From assembly GCA_018712555.1 (NCBI GenBank), contig DVGT01000001.1, positions 1 to 64,000 on the forward strand: DNA of 64,000 nucleotides. The letters are read 5' to 3'. The DNA is from Faecimorpha stercoravium (GTDB lineage Bacteria; Bacillota; Clostridia; Lachnospirales; Bianqueaceae). The notes under the pieces are model-generated. The model saw only the letters and a program-made list of their open reading frames with translations. It was not told where the DNA came from and made no database searches. Position numbers and translations under genes: made by a program. Shown here one piece after another: positions 31,951 to 41,967 of this stretch (its first letter is position 1; every line of letters begins with the position of its first letter).

Positions 31951-33897
31951 TTAACTCCCCACGCTGATATTCAACACTTCCGTACCATCTAAAAGCACCT
32001 GAATGGCGCGAGTTCCCACCGGGTAATCCACCCAGATCGCTTCCTGCATCAGCTGCGCTCGGGTAATCGTCTGGTCCAGAAGTGTCACGTTTTCTCCGTT
32101 GACTCTGGCAACGACTGTCACCTGGGCCTCATCCAGCGAGGTGCCGCCAAACAGTTCTTCGTTAATCAGGAAGGAGCCTGCATCCTCCTCCGAGGTTCCT
32201 TCATAGGGTCCCATGCTGATCGTAATGGCCACCGTACTGTCTTTATTCACCTGTTTTCCACTCGCGATGCCCTGCGCGATGATGTGCCCCTCTTCTACCT
32301 CAGAACTTGTGGATCGAGTGATTGTTCCAACACTGAGTCCAGCTTCTTCCAGAAGCGCTCTGGCCTCTTCTTCGGTCTTATTATACAGATCCGGCACTGT
32401 CGTCAGCTCTTCCTGTGCCACTGCCACGTATAAAACGACTTCTGTATTTTCCGTCAGTTCCTCACCCGGTCTCGGAGACTGGTCTACGATCAAGCCGCTC
32501 TGGCCTCCTTCATCCTCGGCTACCTCCACGCGGTATCGAATTCCCCGGGCCGCCAGATCTCGAATCGCATCCTCATAACGATTGTCCAGATAGTCAGGCA
32601 CCGTGGTGACTTCCCTGGCACCCTTACTCACCGTCAGCGTCACTGTCAGAATCTCGCCCTCGGGAATCTGCGTCCCCGCATCCGGCGATTGCCCCGCGAT
32701 GATGCCCGCCTCATAGGCATCGCTGAAGATCTCGGTCTGCTCTTCTGCAAACTGCACGTTCAGATTGCCTTCCTGCACTTCCTGCAGCGCTGCTTCCACA
32801 CTCTTACCCACGAAGTTCGGCAGATATCCGGCGCCAGTCTGTACCTGCGTAGTTGACATGATCCCCGTCACCACCACGATGGCCAGCACAATGACCAGAA
32901 GTCCCAGGACAGATCCCAATAGCGGAATGCTGTACTTCTCCCAGAATGTTTTTTCCCTCGGCGCCGGCGTTTTCTTCACCGATCCGCGCGGCATCGCTTC
33001 TTCATGCCGCTTCAGTTTCATCTCAGAAGGAGCGATCGGCGTCGTCTGCCGCTCCTGAATCCCCCCATGGCTGGGATCCTTATAGACCTTCTTCAGATCC
33101 GCGATCAGTTCCTCTGCGCTCTGATAGCGATCCACCGGATTCTTCCTCGTCAGGCCGAAGATGATGGTCTCCAGGCCCGGCCACAGTTCCGGCACCGACT
33201 CTCTGGGCGAAGGCGTAGGTGCATTCAATTGCTGCATAGCCACCGCGACAGGCGTATCTCCATCAAATGGAGGCCGTCCTACCGCCATCTCGTACATGGT
33301 GATTCCCAGAGAATACAGGTCGCTCCGCTCGTCCACGGGCAGTCCTCTGGCCTGTTCCGGCGAGAGATAATGCACCGATCCCATCGTCTCCTTATGATCC
33401 GTGATCGTACCCGAGTTGGTAAACTTGGCGATTCCGAAATCCGTCACCTTCACTTCTCCCTTCGGAGTGACCAGCACATTCTGGGGCTTGATATCCCTAT
33501 GTATGATATTACTAGCATGCGCTGCTTTCAAGGCCTCCGCGATCTTCAGCGTGACCTTGACAATTTCGTCGGAATTCATATGATGACGGCGCTGAATATA
33601 CTCCTTCAGCGTCAGACCATCCACATATTCCTTCACCATATACTCCAATCCTTGTTCCGTACCAATGTCGTAGACTCCTACGATGTTGGGATGTGTCAGC
33701 ATGGCAATGGCATGTGCTTCCTTGCGGAATTTCTCCACCTGTACCGGATCGTTGATAAAATCTTCCCGCATGACCTTGACCGCGACCTCCCGGTGCAGCT
33801 TCAGGTCCATTCCGCGAAATACGACTGCCATGCCCCCAGAACCGATCTGTTCCAATAATTCGTATCGGCCCGTCAGCACCGTCCCGACTTGTAACAT
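31951..33897 (-). CDS. prkC: Ser/Thr protein kinase with PASTA repeats
   Basis: A 648-residue membrane kinase. The cytoplasmic kinase domain (about 12-275) shows GSGGMAVVF, AVKVM, HRDIKPQN and DFGIAKF. One membrane helix lies near 330-352, followed outside by three PASTA repeats (each with the VP(D/N)(L/Y)xx(K/R)xxxxA pattern, e.g. VPDYLDNRYEDAI and VPDLYNKTEEEAR) that bind peptidoglycan fragments, and a C-terminal extra domain. The phosphatase gene ends one base before, giving the usual Stp-PrkC pair controlling growth, cell wall and germination. Confidence 0.97.
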   Translation of the reverse strand: MLQVGTVLTGRYELLEQIGSGGMAVVFRGMDLKLHREVAVKVMREDFINDPVQVEKFRKEAHAIAMLTHPNIVGVYDIGTEQGLEYMVKEYVDGLTLKEYIQRRHHMNSDEIVKVTLKIAEALKAAHASNIIHRDIKPQNVLVTPKGEVKVTDFGIAKFTNSGTITDHKETMGSVHYLSPEQARGLPVDERSDLYSLGITMYEMAVGRPPFDGDTPVAVAMQQLNAPTPSPRESVPELWPGLETIIFGLTRKNPVDRYQSAEELIADLKKVYKDPSHGGIQERQTTPIAPSEMKLKRHEEAMPRGSVKKTPAPREKTFWEKYSIPLLGSVLGLLVIVLAIVVVTGIMSTTQVQTGAGYLPNFVGKSVEAALQEVQEGNLNVQFAEEQTEIFSDAYEAGIIAGQSPDAGTQIPEGEILTVTLTVSKGAREVTTVPDYLDNRYEDAIRDLAARGIRYRVEVAEDEGGQSGLIVDQSPRPGEELTENTEVVLYVAVAQEELTTVPDLYNKTEEEARALLEEAGLSVGTITRSTSSEVEEGHIIAQGIASGKQVNKDSTVAITISMGPYEGTSEEDAGSFLINEELFGGTSLDEAQVTVVARVNGENVTLLDQTITRAQLMQEAIWVDYPVGTRAIQVLLDGTEVLNISVGS

Positions 33898-34641
33898 TTA
33901 CGCTTTCACCCTTTCCAAATCCGCCAAAATGACCGATATATTATCGGTTCCTCCGTTTCGATTGGCTTCGCCAACCAACATATCTACACGGTCGGACAAC
34001 GACAGGCTGCGCATCTTTAAAATCTCCTCGATTCGTTCATTCGCCACCTGCCCGCTAAGTCCGTCCGAACAAAGCATCATCATACGAGCATATCCTGCCG
34101 GTACCTTGTATAAATCAGCTCGCACGGTTTTCTCCGTACCGATTGCTCGGGTAATATAGTTTCGGTTCGGATGATTTCGCGCCTCCTCTTCCGTGAGTTC
34201 TCCCCGGCGCATCATCATCTCCACCACCGAATGATCCATCGTGACTCTCTCCAACTGGTCTTCCTGATTCACCACATACATCCGGCTGTCTCCCACATTG
34301 ACACAGTAGATTCCGTCCTCACAGATAGAGGCCGCCACCAGTGTGGTCCCCATGCCGTTCAGTTCCACATGGGAAGACGCGAGTTCATATACATGCCGAT
34401 TCACGCACTCCGCCATCTCACATAGAACATCTCCCGTATCGCCTGACCAAGCATCCTTTATGAATTGCACACAGAAGTCCACGGTCTCCGAAGAAGCCCT
34501 TTCACCCGCTGCGTGTCCTCCCATACCATCCGCCACGATAAAGAGGTTCGGCAGTGCCCCTACCGGTTCGTCTGAAGAAAACACTCGATCCTGATTCACC
34601 ATCCGGCAGGCCCCTATATTACATCTTGCTGCCGCTTCCAT
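33898..34641 (-). CDS. PP2C-type protein phosphatase
   Basis: A 247-residue Stp/PrpC-type metal-dependent phosphatase: FIVADGMGGHAAGE, GMGTTLVAA, VGDSRMYV, LCSDGLSG and GGTDNISVIL hold the metal-coordinating Asp residues. It dephosphorylates PrkC substrates. The start lies 23 bases inside the end of rlmN and the stop touches the kinase start. Confidence 0.96.
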   Translation of the reverse strand: MEAAARCNIGACRMVNQDRVFSSDEPVGALPNLFIVADGMGGHAAGERASSETVDFCVQFIKDAWSGDTGDVLCEMAECVNRHVYELASSHVELNGMGTTLVAASICEDGIYCVNVGDSRMYVVNQEDQLERVTMDHSVVEMMMRRGELTEEEARNHPNRNYITRAIGTEKTVRADLYKVPAGYARMMMLCSDGLSGQVANERIEEILKMRSLSLSDRVDMLVGEANRNGGTDNISVILADLERVKA

Positions 34642-35683
34642 TTTTCTCCTCCTGTTCTTTAGCCCTTCGCCTCAGCTGCCCACAGGCCGCGTCAATATCC
34701 CTTCCCAGCTCTCTTCGAAGTGTCACCGGGATATGCCGTCTCTGCAGCACCTTTAGGAAGTCCTGCACCCTCGCATCCAGCGACGGAGCAAGATCCCGTT
34801 CCGTCACCGGATTCACGGGAATCAGATTGACATGACACAGCATGCCCGACAATCGATCTGCCAGTTCTTCCGCGTGAAGCGCCTCATCATTGATGCCCTG
34901 GGCCAAGGCATATTCAAAAGTCACTCGCCGGTGGGTTATCTCTGTATATTCCCGGCAAGCCTGCAACAGAAGATCCATCGGGACCTTATGCGCAATCGGC
35001 ATCAGTTTCTTTCGAATCTCATCGTTGGGGGCATGAAGCGACACCGCAAGGGTCACCCCCAGGTCCAGCTGCGCAAAATCCCGAATCCGATCCACCAGCC
35101 CGCAGGTAGACACCGTGATATTGCGCAGGCTCATGCCGTGACCTGTCGGATCATGAATCAACTCCAGAAAGGTACACAGCGCCTCATAATTATCAAAGGG
35201 CTCTCCACAGCCCATCACCACCACATGGGTGATCTTCTCTCTCGTATCCTGTTCTGCCAGATAGATCTGCTGCACCATCTCTCCGGGCGTCAGATCTCGG
35301 ACTTTTCCGGAAAGAGTGGATGCGCAGAACCGGCATCCCATCTTACACCCTACCTGAGATGATATGCACAAAGACGCGCCATAATGATACCGCATATACA
35401 CCGTCTCAATACTCTCTCCATCTGCAAGACGCATCAAGTATTTTCTGGTGCCGTCCTTCGCCGAATGCTGTACCAGGCTCTTCTGCATGGGCTGTAAGGG
35501 CATTTCTACCGCCAGGCGCTCTCGCAGCGTCTGAGGCAGATTGGACATCTGCTGATACGAAGAAACCTGCTTATCATGAAGCCAGCCAAAAATCTGACGG
35601 CCCCTGAAGGCCGGCTCTCCCATCGCCTTCATCCGCTCCTGCCACATCGTGCAGGTAAGCGAGAATCCATCCCATCCCTCCAT
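34619..35683 (-). CDS. rlmN: 23S rRNA m2A2503 / tRNA m2A37 methyltransferase (radical SAM)
   Basis: A 354-residue radical SAM enzyme with the CxxxCxxC cluster motif (VGCKMGCRFCAS), the conserved catalytic cysteines at CGLVDRI and near the C-terminus (AACGQLR), and FRGRQIFGWLH in the N-terminal domain. It methylates A2503 in the peptidyl transferase centre. In operon between rsmB (6 bases upstream) and the phosphatase. Confidence 0.97.
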   Translation of the reverse strand: MEGWDGFSLTCTMWQERMKAMGEPAFRGRQIFGWLHDKQVSSYQQMSNLPQTLRERLAVEMPLQPMQKSLVQHSAKDGTRKYLMRLADGESIETVYMRYHYGASLCISSQVGCKMGCRFCASTLSGKVRDLTPGEMVQQIYLAEQDTREKITHVVVMGCGEPFDNYEALCTFLELIHDPTGHGMSLRNITVSTCGLVDRIRDFAQLDLGVTLAVSLHAPNDEIRKKLMPIAHKVPMDLLLQACREYTEITHRRVTFEYALAQGINDEALHAEELADRLSGMLCHVNLIPVNPVTERDLAPSLDARVQDFLKVLQRRHIPVTLRRELGRDIDAACGQLRRRAKEQEEKNGSGSKM

Positions 35684-35689
35684 TATACT

Positions 35690-37057
35690 TTACCTCTTTT
35701 TATAGAATCTTGCAAGAAAAAATCCGTCAAAAAAAACCTTTTCCGGTAGAACATATGTGTAACTCGGATGGATCTGAGAAGGCGGGAAGCCCGCCGGCAG
35801 GATTCCTTCCAGTCTCTCCGGCACAAATTCCGGATGTTGATCCAGGAACCAGGCCACGTTGTCTTCATTTTCCCGGGGACTCAGCGTACAGGTACTGTAT
35901 ACCAGAACTCCTCCCGGCCGCACACACTGGGCTGCTGCCTGCAGCATCTCCCGTTGCAGCGCCGCCAGCGATTCCACATCCTCCGGTTTCCGGTGCAGTT
36001 TCAGATCCGGCTTGTTCCGGATGATCCCTAAACCGGAGCAGGGTGCGTCTAATAACACGCGATCCCAGGCCTCCCGATCCTCCGCATATGCCCTTGAAGC
36101 ATCAGAACGTTTTGTCTCTAGAATCGTACATCCCAGGCGATTTGCGTTCTCCCGTATCTGTCCCAGCTTATGATCGTACAGATCCCGGCTCTCCACCAAT
36201 CCCTGGTTCTGCATCCGCTGTACCATATGCGTGGACTTTCCGCCCGGCGCCGCACACAAATCCAGCACCCGCTCGCCAGGTTGTGGATCCAGCGCGTATA
36301 CTGTCAGCATCGAACTCTCATCCTGCACAATGACATGTCCTCGGCGAAACGCCTCCCAATGGCTGATATCTCCACTCTTCTTACAAGTCAATGCCTCGGC
36401 GCATACGTGCCCCCGTCCCACGTTGCCCTCTCCCAGTTCCTTCACCAGATCCTGGTACAGGGTCTCCGGATCCGTCCGCAGCGTATTGCAGCGCAGAGAC
36501 AGATCCCGCGGGATCGTCAGATTCCTGGCAAACCGTTTGGTCATTTCCAGGCCATAGGCCTTCTCCCACATCTCCAGGATCCATCGGGGGATGCTGTAAC
36601 GCACGGACAGGTGCGCCAGCATGTCCTCATTCGCCTCGGGCCAGGACTCCCGCAGGTTTTCTCGCAGCATGGCCCGAAGCACTCCGTTCACAAACCCGGA
36701 CAGGTTGCGCTGCGGCGACGCCAGGATCAGCTTCACCGCCTCGTCCACCACAGCATGCGGTGGGATGCGGTCCATCCACAGAAGCTGCGCGGCGCTGACC
36801 ATCAGCACCACCGCCACCTGCGGCTTCATACGCCGAACCGGAATCGTGGCATATTTGTTGATAAAAGCCTCCAGACGCAGAGAATGAGTCAGTACCGTAT
36901 AGACCAGATTGGTAATCAGACCTCTCTCACGCTCTCCCCACTGAGGATTTGCGCGAAACCTGGCTAGAAGCAGCGCGGAAGCATACGCATCCTCATACAG
37001 GACTCGCTTTAAGATCTCCACCGCTTCTCTGCGTTCATTACACGCTTGGGTCTTCAT
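35690..37057 (-). CDS. rsmB: 16S rRNA m5C967 methyltransferase
   Basis: A 455-residue protein: an N-terminal NusB-like RNA-binding domain (AVEILKRVLYEDAYAS) and a Rossmann catalytic domain with LDLCAAPGGKS, LLDAPCSGLG and the catalytic cysteine in YSTCTLSPRENE. The start overlaps fmt by 20 bases. Typical position between fmt and rlmN. Confidence 0.97.
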   Translation of the reverse strand: MKTQACNERREAVEILKRVLYEDAYASALLLARFRANPQWGERERGLITNLVYTVLTHSLRLEAFINKYATIPVRRMKPQVAVVLMVSAAQLLWMDRIPPHAVVDEAVKLILASPQRNLSGFVNGVLRAMLRENLRESWPEANEDMLAHLSVRYSIPRWILEMWEKAYGLEMTKRFARNLTIPRDLSLRCNTLRTDPETLYQDLVKELGEGNVGRGHVCAEALTCKKSGDISHWEAFRRGHVIVQDESSMLTVYALDPQPGERVLDLCAAPGGKSTHMVQRMQNQGLVESRDLYDHKLGQIRENANRLGCTILETKRSDASRAYAEDREAWDRVLLDAPCSGLGIIRNKPDLKLHRKPEDVESLAALQREMLQAAAQCVRPGGVLVYSTCTLSPRENEDNVAWFLDQHPEFVPERLEGILPAGFPPSQIHPSYTYVLPEKVFFDGFFLARFYKKR

Positions 37058-38018
37058 CCTCGCCCAGCCTTTCTCCCCAAAGCGGACATCCTCTTAAAAA
37101 TACATCCGCAGGCAAAGATTTTTTTCCGGGCAACTGCAGCTGGCATAATTCCAGAACTCCCTCTCCGGTCTGTACCAGAATCTGCCGGTCCGGCTTAGCG
37201 CCCAGGGCTGCGGCCTCTTCCCGGTTGAATACCGTCCCATTGGGATGTTCTCCCGGCCTTCCTGTCTCCTGAAATACGCGAACAGCCTGCACCTTTAGTG
37301 GTTTTCCCTTCCAGAACGTATAGGATGACGGCCAGCTGGTGAACGCCCGTACGGCCTGGTCCATCTGCCTGGCAGAAAGGTTCCAGTCCATCTTACCGTC
37401 CTCTCGGCTGAGCATGGGCGCATACGTCGCCTGGCTTTCATCCTGCGGGGTACCTGTTAAGTTGTCTCCGGCTTCCCAGGCTTTCAGAACCGCGACAAGC
37501 GCCTCGGCTCCTGCCTGTGCCAGCTTCTTTTCCAGAGAATCGCCCGTATCCTGATCCGTAATCGGCACTTCCCGTGTGAGGATCATATTGCCCGTATCCA
37601 CACCCTCATCCATACGCATCGCCGTCACACCAGTCACCGTGTCTCCGGCGGCAATCGCCCGCTGAATCGGCGAAGATCCGCGGTAACGAGGCAGCAGCGA
37701 CGCATGTGCATTGATACAGGGCGCCATATCCAGAATCGCCTTATTGAGGATCTGTCCATACGCCGCCACCAGGATCAGATCCGGCTGCAGATTTCTCAGG
37801 GTTTCCACCTCCGCCTTACGGCGAATTCTCTCTGGCTGATAGACAGGAATTCCACGGGACAGCGCATATTCCTTCACCGGCGACGCACAGAGTTCTCCCT
37901 TACGGCCTTTGGGACGATCCGGCTGCGTATAGACTGCCGCAACATCGTAACCTGCTTCCAGAACGCCTCTTAAGCAGGACGCCGCAAACTCCGGCGTTCC
38001 CATGAATACAATTCTCAT
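37038..38018 (-). CDS. fmt: Methionyl-tRNA formyltransferase
   Basis: A 326-residue enzyme adding the formyl group to initiator Met-tRNA. MRIVFMGTPEFAASCLRG opens it; NAHASLLPRYRGSSPIQRAI carries the catalytic Asn-His and SLLPRYRG motif; the C-terminal OB domain binds tRNA. ATG 38018 or 38021 both overlap the def stop; 38018 has the better spacing from GGGAG. Paired with def as is usual. Confidence 0.97.
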   Translation of the reverse strand: MRIVFMGTPEFAASCLRGVLEAGYDVAAVYTQPDRPKGRKGELCASPVKEYALSRGIPVYQPERIRRKAEVETLRNLQPDLILVAAYGQILNKAILDMAPCINAHASLLPRYRGSSPIQRAIAAGDTVTGVTAMRMDEGVDTGNMILTREVPITDQDTGDSLEKKLAQAGAEALVAVLKAWEAGDNLTGTPQDESQATYAPMLSREDGKMDWNLSARQMDQAVRAFTSWPSSYTFWKGKPLKVQAVRVFQETGRPGEHPNGTVFNREEAAALGAKPDRQILVQTGEGVLELCQLQLPGKKSLPADVFLRGCPLWGERLGEDEDPSV

Positions 38019-38485
38019 CATGCTTCTCCCGGCGCCAGCCATTTTTCAACCTTCTGGGAATACAAGATGCCATCCAGGTGATCGATCTCATGACACATCG
38101 CCTGTGCCAGCAGTCCTGTACCCGTGCGCGTATATTCTTCGCCCTTTTCATTGAGTGCTTTGACCGTCACCTTAGTAGGACGACAAACGATACCCCGCTT
38201 GCCGGGAATGCTCAGACAGCCCTCTGCCTCGTGTTCCTCTCCTTCTGTGGCAACAATCTCGGGGTTAATCAATACCAGCTTCTCCCCCGCTTCTCCTGTA
38301 TCAATAACAACCACACGGCGCAGAACGCCCACCTGTACGGCGGCCAGTCCGCAGCCCTCTGCATCATACATCGTATCAAACATATCTTCTATCAACATCT
38401 CAAGCCTGTGATCAAATTTTTCCACGGGTCTGGACTTTTTCAGCAGATCTGGATCTCCCTCGACTCGAATACTTCGTAATGCCAT
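38018..38485 (-). CDS. def: Peptide deformylase
   Basis: A 155-residue metalloenzyme removing the N-formyl group from nascent proteins. All three motifs are present: GCGLAAVQVG, EGCLSIPG with the metal Cys, and CHEIDHLDG with both metal His and the catalytic Glu. Short C-terminus as in type 1 enzymes of Clostridia. Confidence 0.97.
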   Translation of the reverse strand: MALRSIRVEGDPDLLKKSRPVEKFDHRLEMLIEDMFDTMYDAEGCGLAAVQVGVLRRVVVIDTGEAGEKLVLINPEIVATEGEEHEAEGCLSIPGKRGIVCRPTKVTVKALNEKGEEYTRTGTGLLAQAMCHEIDHLDGILYSQKVEKWLAPGEA

Positions 38486-38500
38486 TTTGCTCTTCCTTTC

Positions 38501-40705
38501 TTAAAACATGTGCACCGGATTTAGATCCGCTGCGACTTTTACCTGATGATTTTGTCCTTGAAATCGGTCTAAACAGTAATTACAATAGGCGATCAGCTTC
38601 TCCTCCTCCGGATGGCTGACCAAAAGCTTCCATCGAAATACATTGTCAATGCGGCTCAATTCCGCTGGCGTGGGGCCCAGGAGCGTATAGGTTCTTCCTC
38701 TTCCATAATACTCCATGATTCGTTTCAGATGTGCTGCCCCTTCCTTCACCTTATTCTCATCTCTTGCGGAAAGCAGGATCTGCAGGAGGTGAGAATAAGG
38801 TGGACAGCCCATCAGCTTCCGAGCGGAAAGTTCCTGTCTGTAGAACCCCGCGTCATCCTGATTTACCACGCTGCGCAGCACATAATGATCCGGATCATAC
38901 GTCTGAATCAATACCCGTCCTGGGCGATCTCCCCGCCCCGCACGGCCGGCCACCTGCGTCAGCAGTTGATAGGTACGTTCGGTACTATGAAAATCAGGAT
39001 AAAACAGTGTCATATCCGCAGCCAGTACGCCTACCAGCGTCACCCGCGGCATATCCATGCCCTTGGCGATCATCTGGGTTCCAATGATGATATCCGCCTG
39101 GTAATCCCGGATCTTCTCGTAGATCTCCTGAAATGCGTTCTTCGTACCCGTGGTATTGGCGTCCATCCGCAGGATCCTCGCTCCCGGGAAATACCTAGCC
39201 ACTTCCTCCTCCACACGCTGAGTTCCGATTCCGAAATACTTTACATAGGCGGATCCGCACTGTGGACATCGGCTCACCTCCGGCGCCTGTCTTCCGCAGT
39301 GATGACAGATCAACCTGTGCGCATCTTTATGATACGTATAGGGAAGATAACAAGCCGGGCAGCGCAGCACAAAACCGCACTTTCTGCAGCTCACAAAAGA
39401 GGAATGCCCCCGGCGATTCAAAAACAGGATCACCTGTTCCCGCCTCGACAGGCTCTCTTCTATGGCGCCCACCAACTCCTGGCTGAAGATGCTCATGTTG
39501 CCAAGCGCGAGTTCCTTCCGCATGTCCACCATCTGCATGCTGGGCGGACGAGCATGCGCCACCGCGCGATGCGTCAGCCTCAATAACCGGTAATCTCCCC
39601 TGGCGGCCCGCCAGTAGCTCTCCACGGAAGGCGTTGCAGAGCCCAGCACCAGGGGAAACCCTCCTCGCCTGGCCATCTCTTCCGCCACCTCTACCGCATG
39701 AAAACGCGGCTGCATATCGGACTTATAGCTCGTCTCGTGCTCCTCGTCCAATACGATCAGGCCCGGACTCTTAAGTGGTGCAAACAGGGCCGACCGAGGC
39801 CCCGCCACGACGCGGGCTCCTCCTGCCTGAATCCTCCGCCATTGTCTGGATCGCTCCGTATCATTCATACGGCTATGCAGCACAGCCACCAGATCCCCAA
39901 ACCGACTCCGCAGGCGTTCCAAGAGCTGTGGTGTCAGACTGATTTCCGGCACGAGCAGGAAGGCGTCCTGCCCCCGTGCGAGGGCTTGTTCGATGCAGCT
40001 CATATAGACTTCTGTCTTGCCGCTTCCTGTGATGCCATACAGCAGAAACACCTGCGAAACACCTTCTTGCATCGCACGGCTGACCGCCTCGACGGCCTGC
40101 TGCTGTTCTGGATGCAGCGGAACCGAAGATTTCTTCTGAAAAATAACAGAAGCCGCAGGGAATCCCTCCGGCTCTTCCCAGCATCGGATCCATCCTCTCT
40201 TCTCTAAGGAACGGAGGGAAGCGCTTCCCAGCCGGGCTTCTTGCATACATTGAGACAGAGTCCACTGTGGATGCTCCTCCAGAAGCGCAAGAAATCGCCG
40301 CTGATTCTCTCCCAGCTTGCCGGTCTGATCTGTCAGGGGCCGCAGCAACTCTGCACGTCTTTTCTTCTCCACCATACGTTCCGGATCCCTGGGAACAAAC
40401 AACGCCAGACAGGCTGACAGCGAAGCGTAATACCGCCGCTGCATCCAACGGGCCAGCGAAAGCTCTCGTTCACCAAAGACCGGCTCCTGCCCGATCACGC
40501 GTGCGACGGGCTTCGTCTTCTCCGGTGGATATGCCGTCGTCTCCGTGGTTTCCAGCACAAACCCTTCGATCAGCCGATTTCCGCCGCCAAAAGGCACCTG
40601 TACCATCATCCCTACCGAGAGGCACATCCCCTGTGGAATCTCATAGGTATAGATTCGATCCTGCTCTTTTCTGTACAGCTTTACAATGATCTGGGCATAG
40701 GCCAC
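38501..40705 (-). CDS. priA: Primosomal replication restart helicase
   Basis: A 734-residue helicase restarting stalled replication forks. N-terminal DNA-binding domain, Walker A GITGSGKTEVY, DEEH box (VLDEEHETSYK), zinc-binding cysteines in SCRKCGFVLRCPACYLP and CHHCGRQ...CPQCGS, and helicase motif TQVAGRAGRG. Directly follows rpoZ. Confidence 0.97.
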   Translation of the reverse strand: MAYAQIIVKLYRKEQDRIYTYEIPQGMCLSVGMMVQVPFGGGNRLIEGFVLETTETTAYPPEKTKPVARVIGQEPVFGERELSLARWMQRRYYASLSACLALFVPRDPERMVEKKRRAELLRPLTDQTGKLGENQRRFLALLEEHPQWTLSQCMQEARLGSASLRSLEKRGWIRCWEEPEGFPAASVIFQKKSSVPLHPEQQQAVEAVSRAMQEGVSQVFLLYGITGSGKTEVYMSCIEQALARGQDAFLLVPEISLTPQLLERLRSRFGDLVAVLHSRMNDTERSRQWRRIQAGGARVVAGPRSALFAPLKSPGLIVLDEEHETSYKSDMQPRFHAVEVAEEMARRGGFPLVLGSATPSVESYWRAARGDYRLLRLTHRAVAHARPPSMQMVDMRKELALGNMSIFSQELVGAIEESLSRREQVILFLNRRGHSSFVSCRKCGFVLRCPACYLPYTYHKDAHRLICHHCGRQAPEVSRCPQCGSAYVKYFGIGTQRVEEEVARYFPGARILRMDANTTGTKNAFQEIYEKIRDYQADIIIGTQMIAKGMDMPRVTLVGVLAADMTLFYPDFHSTERTYQLLTQVAGRAGRGDRPGRVLIQTYDPDHYVLRSVVNQDDAGFYRQELSARKLMGCPPYSHLLQILLSARDENKVKEGAAHLKRIMEYYGRGRTYTLLGPTPAELSRIDNVFRWKLLVSHPEEEKLIAYCNYCLDRFQGQNHQVKVAADLNPVHMF

Positions 40706-41020
40706 TTACTCTTCATCCTCCATGTCACGGCTGAAATCCACAACCGCCATGTCATCATATTTCATATGCTCGCGAGAATTATCCTGCTCATCCACATAGA
40801 TCGCAATTTTGCCCGCGTCCATCTCATCCACAACACGAGACAGCACTCCCAGTTCCGAATCCCTGGCTTCCACCATCGGTTTATCTCCCGCGATGATTGC
40901 CCTCGCCCTGCGAGCCGCCGCAATGACCACGCTATACCGTGAATTAATCGGCGGCAAGCCCTTGGAACGATTCACCTCGTTCACCTTTTCAATCAGTTCG
41001 CTATAAGATGGATGTAACAT
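40706..41020 (-). CDS. rpoZ: RNA polymerase omega subunit
   Basis: A 104-residue small subunit that helps assemble beta-prime: the SRYSVVIAAARRARAI core is diagnostic. The acidic C-terminal stretch (about 60-104) is longer than in Bacillus. Between gmk (24 bases) and priA (adjacent). Confidence 0.94.
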   Translation of the reverse strand: MLHPSYSELIEKVNEVNRSKGLPPINSRYSVVIAAARRARAIIAGDKPMVEARDSELGVLSRVVDEMDAGKIAIYVDEQDNSREHMKYDDMAVVDFSRDMEDEE

Positions 41021-41044
41021 TTCTTTTTCTTCCTTCCTTTTCTA

Positions 41045-41671
41045 TTATGATAATCCCAGTTGTCCTGCCTCTTCCCGCAGGCTCTCGATCAATTCTTCTT
41101 TTTGACAAGAACGGTCATGCAACAGATCAATAATTCCCTGTACTCGTGTGACGCAACTCTCCAGCACATCATTGACCACGATAAAATCGTACCGATGCAT
41201 CTGCTCGATCTCACGCACTGCCTGCCGGAGTCTACGCTCCACCTGTTCCGCACTCTCTGTTCCGCGTCCCGTAAGACGTTCTTTAAGCTTAGTCATGGTA
41301 GGCGCTGCCAGAAAAATCAGACCCGCATCCGCGTACTGCTCCTTCACCTGCAGCGCGCCCTGCGCTTCAATCTCCAAAATCACATCGCGCCCCTGTTCCA
41401 TCTGCTCCAGCACATAGTCCTTTGGCGTTCCGTAAAGATTGCCTGAAAACTCTGCCCATTCCAGGAATCGTCCTTCCTGAATTCTCTGTTCAAACTCCTG
41501 TCGGCTCAGGAAGAAATACTCCCTTCCGTCCTGCTCTCCGGGCCTTGGCGCACGAGTGGTAGCCGAAATTGAGAGGCTATAATGACCGCTCTCCATCAAT
41601 CTTTTGACCACGGTCCCCTTTCCCGCTCCGGAAAAGCCGGAAATCACGACCAAAACACCCTTATCGCTCAT
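41045..41671 (-). CDS. gmk: Guanylate kinase
   Basis: A 208-residue kinase that makes GDP from GMP. P-loop SGFSGAGKGT, GMP-binding SISATTRAPRPGE and GREYFFL are present. Start overlaps remA by four bases (ATGA). Confidence 0.97.
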   Translation of the reverse strand: MSDKGVLVVISGFSGAGKGTVVKRLMESGHYSLSISATTRAPRPGEQDGREYFFLSRQEFEQRIQEGRFLEWAEFSGNLYGTPKDYVLEQMEQGRDVILEIEAQGALQVKEQYADAGLIFLAAPTMTKLKERLTGRGTESAEQVERRLRQAVREIEQMHRYDFIVVNDVLESCVTRVQGIIDLLHDRSCQKEELIESLREEAGQLGLS

Positions 41672-41958
41672 GTTTCCTCCTTTTGTATGTCTTCCGTCCC
41701 CAGGGAGAAGTTCTCCCCCGAAATCTTCGATCCAGCCCGTGCTGCCACGGTCTCCGACTGAAGGGCGGACAACAGCAGATGTCCACTGTCCATCACCAAG
41801 ACGGATCTTGTCTTGCGTCCATAAGTGGCGTCGATCAGACGTCCACTATCCCGGGCCTCTTGGATCGCCCGCTTAATCGGTGCAGAGTCTGCTCCGAGGA
41901 TGGCGATCACCCGATCTGCATTCACGATACTTCCGTATCCCACATGAATCAGTTGCAT
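41668..41958 (-). CDS. remA: RemA-like DNA-binding regulator (DUF370)
   Basis: A 96-residue protein with LIHVGYGSIVNADRVIAIL and the RKTRSVLVMDSGHLLLSAL segment of the RemA family, which in Bacillus forms rings that bind DNA and activate biofilm matrix genes. The gene sits between yicC and gmk as in most Clostridia. Whether it controls matrix genes here is not visible. Confidence 0.93.
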   Translation of the reverse strand: MQLIHVGYGSIVNADRVIAILGADSAPIKRAIQEARDSGRLIDATYGRKTRSVLVMDSGHLLLSALQSETVAARAGSKISGENFSLGTEDIQKEET

Positions 41959-41967
41959 GAGACCCTC

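Noticed and set aside
33004..33858. 284-codon frame on the plus strand opposite prkC
   Set aside because: Antisense to the kinase domain with all kinase motifs intact.
38612..39586. 324-codon frame on the plus strand opposite priA
   Set aside because: Antisense shadow of priA, whose motifs are complete; no RBS or family resemblance.
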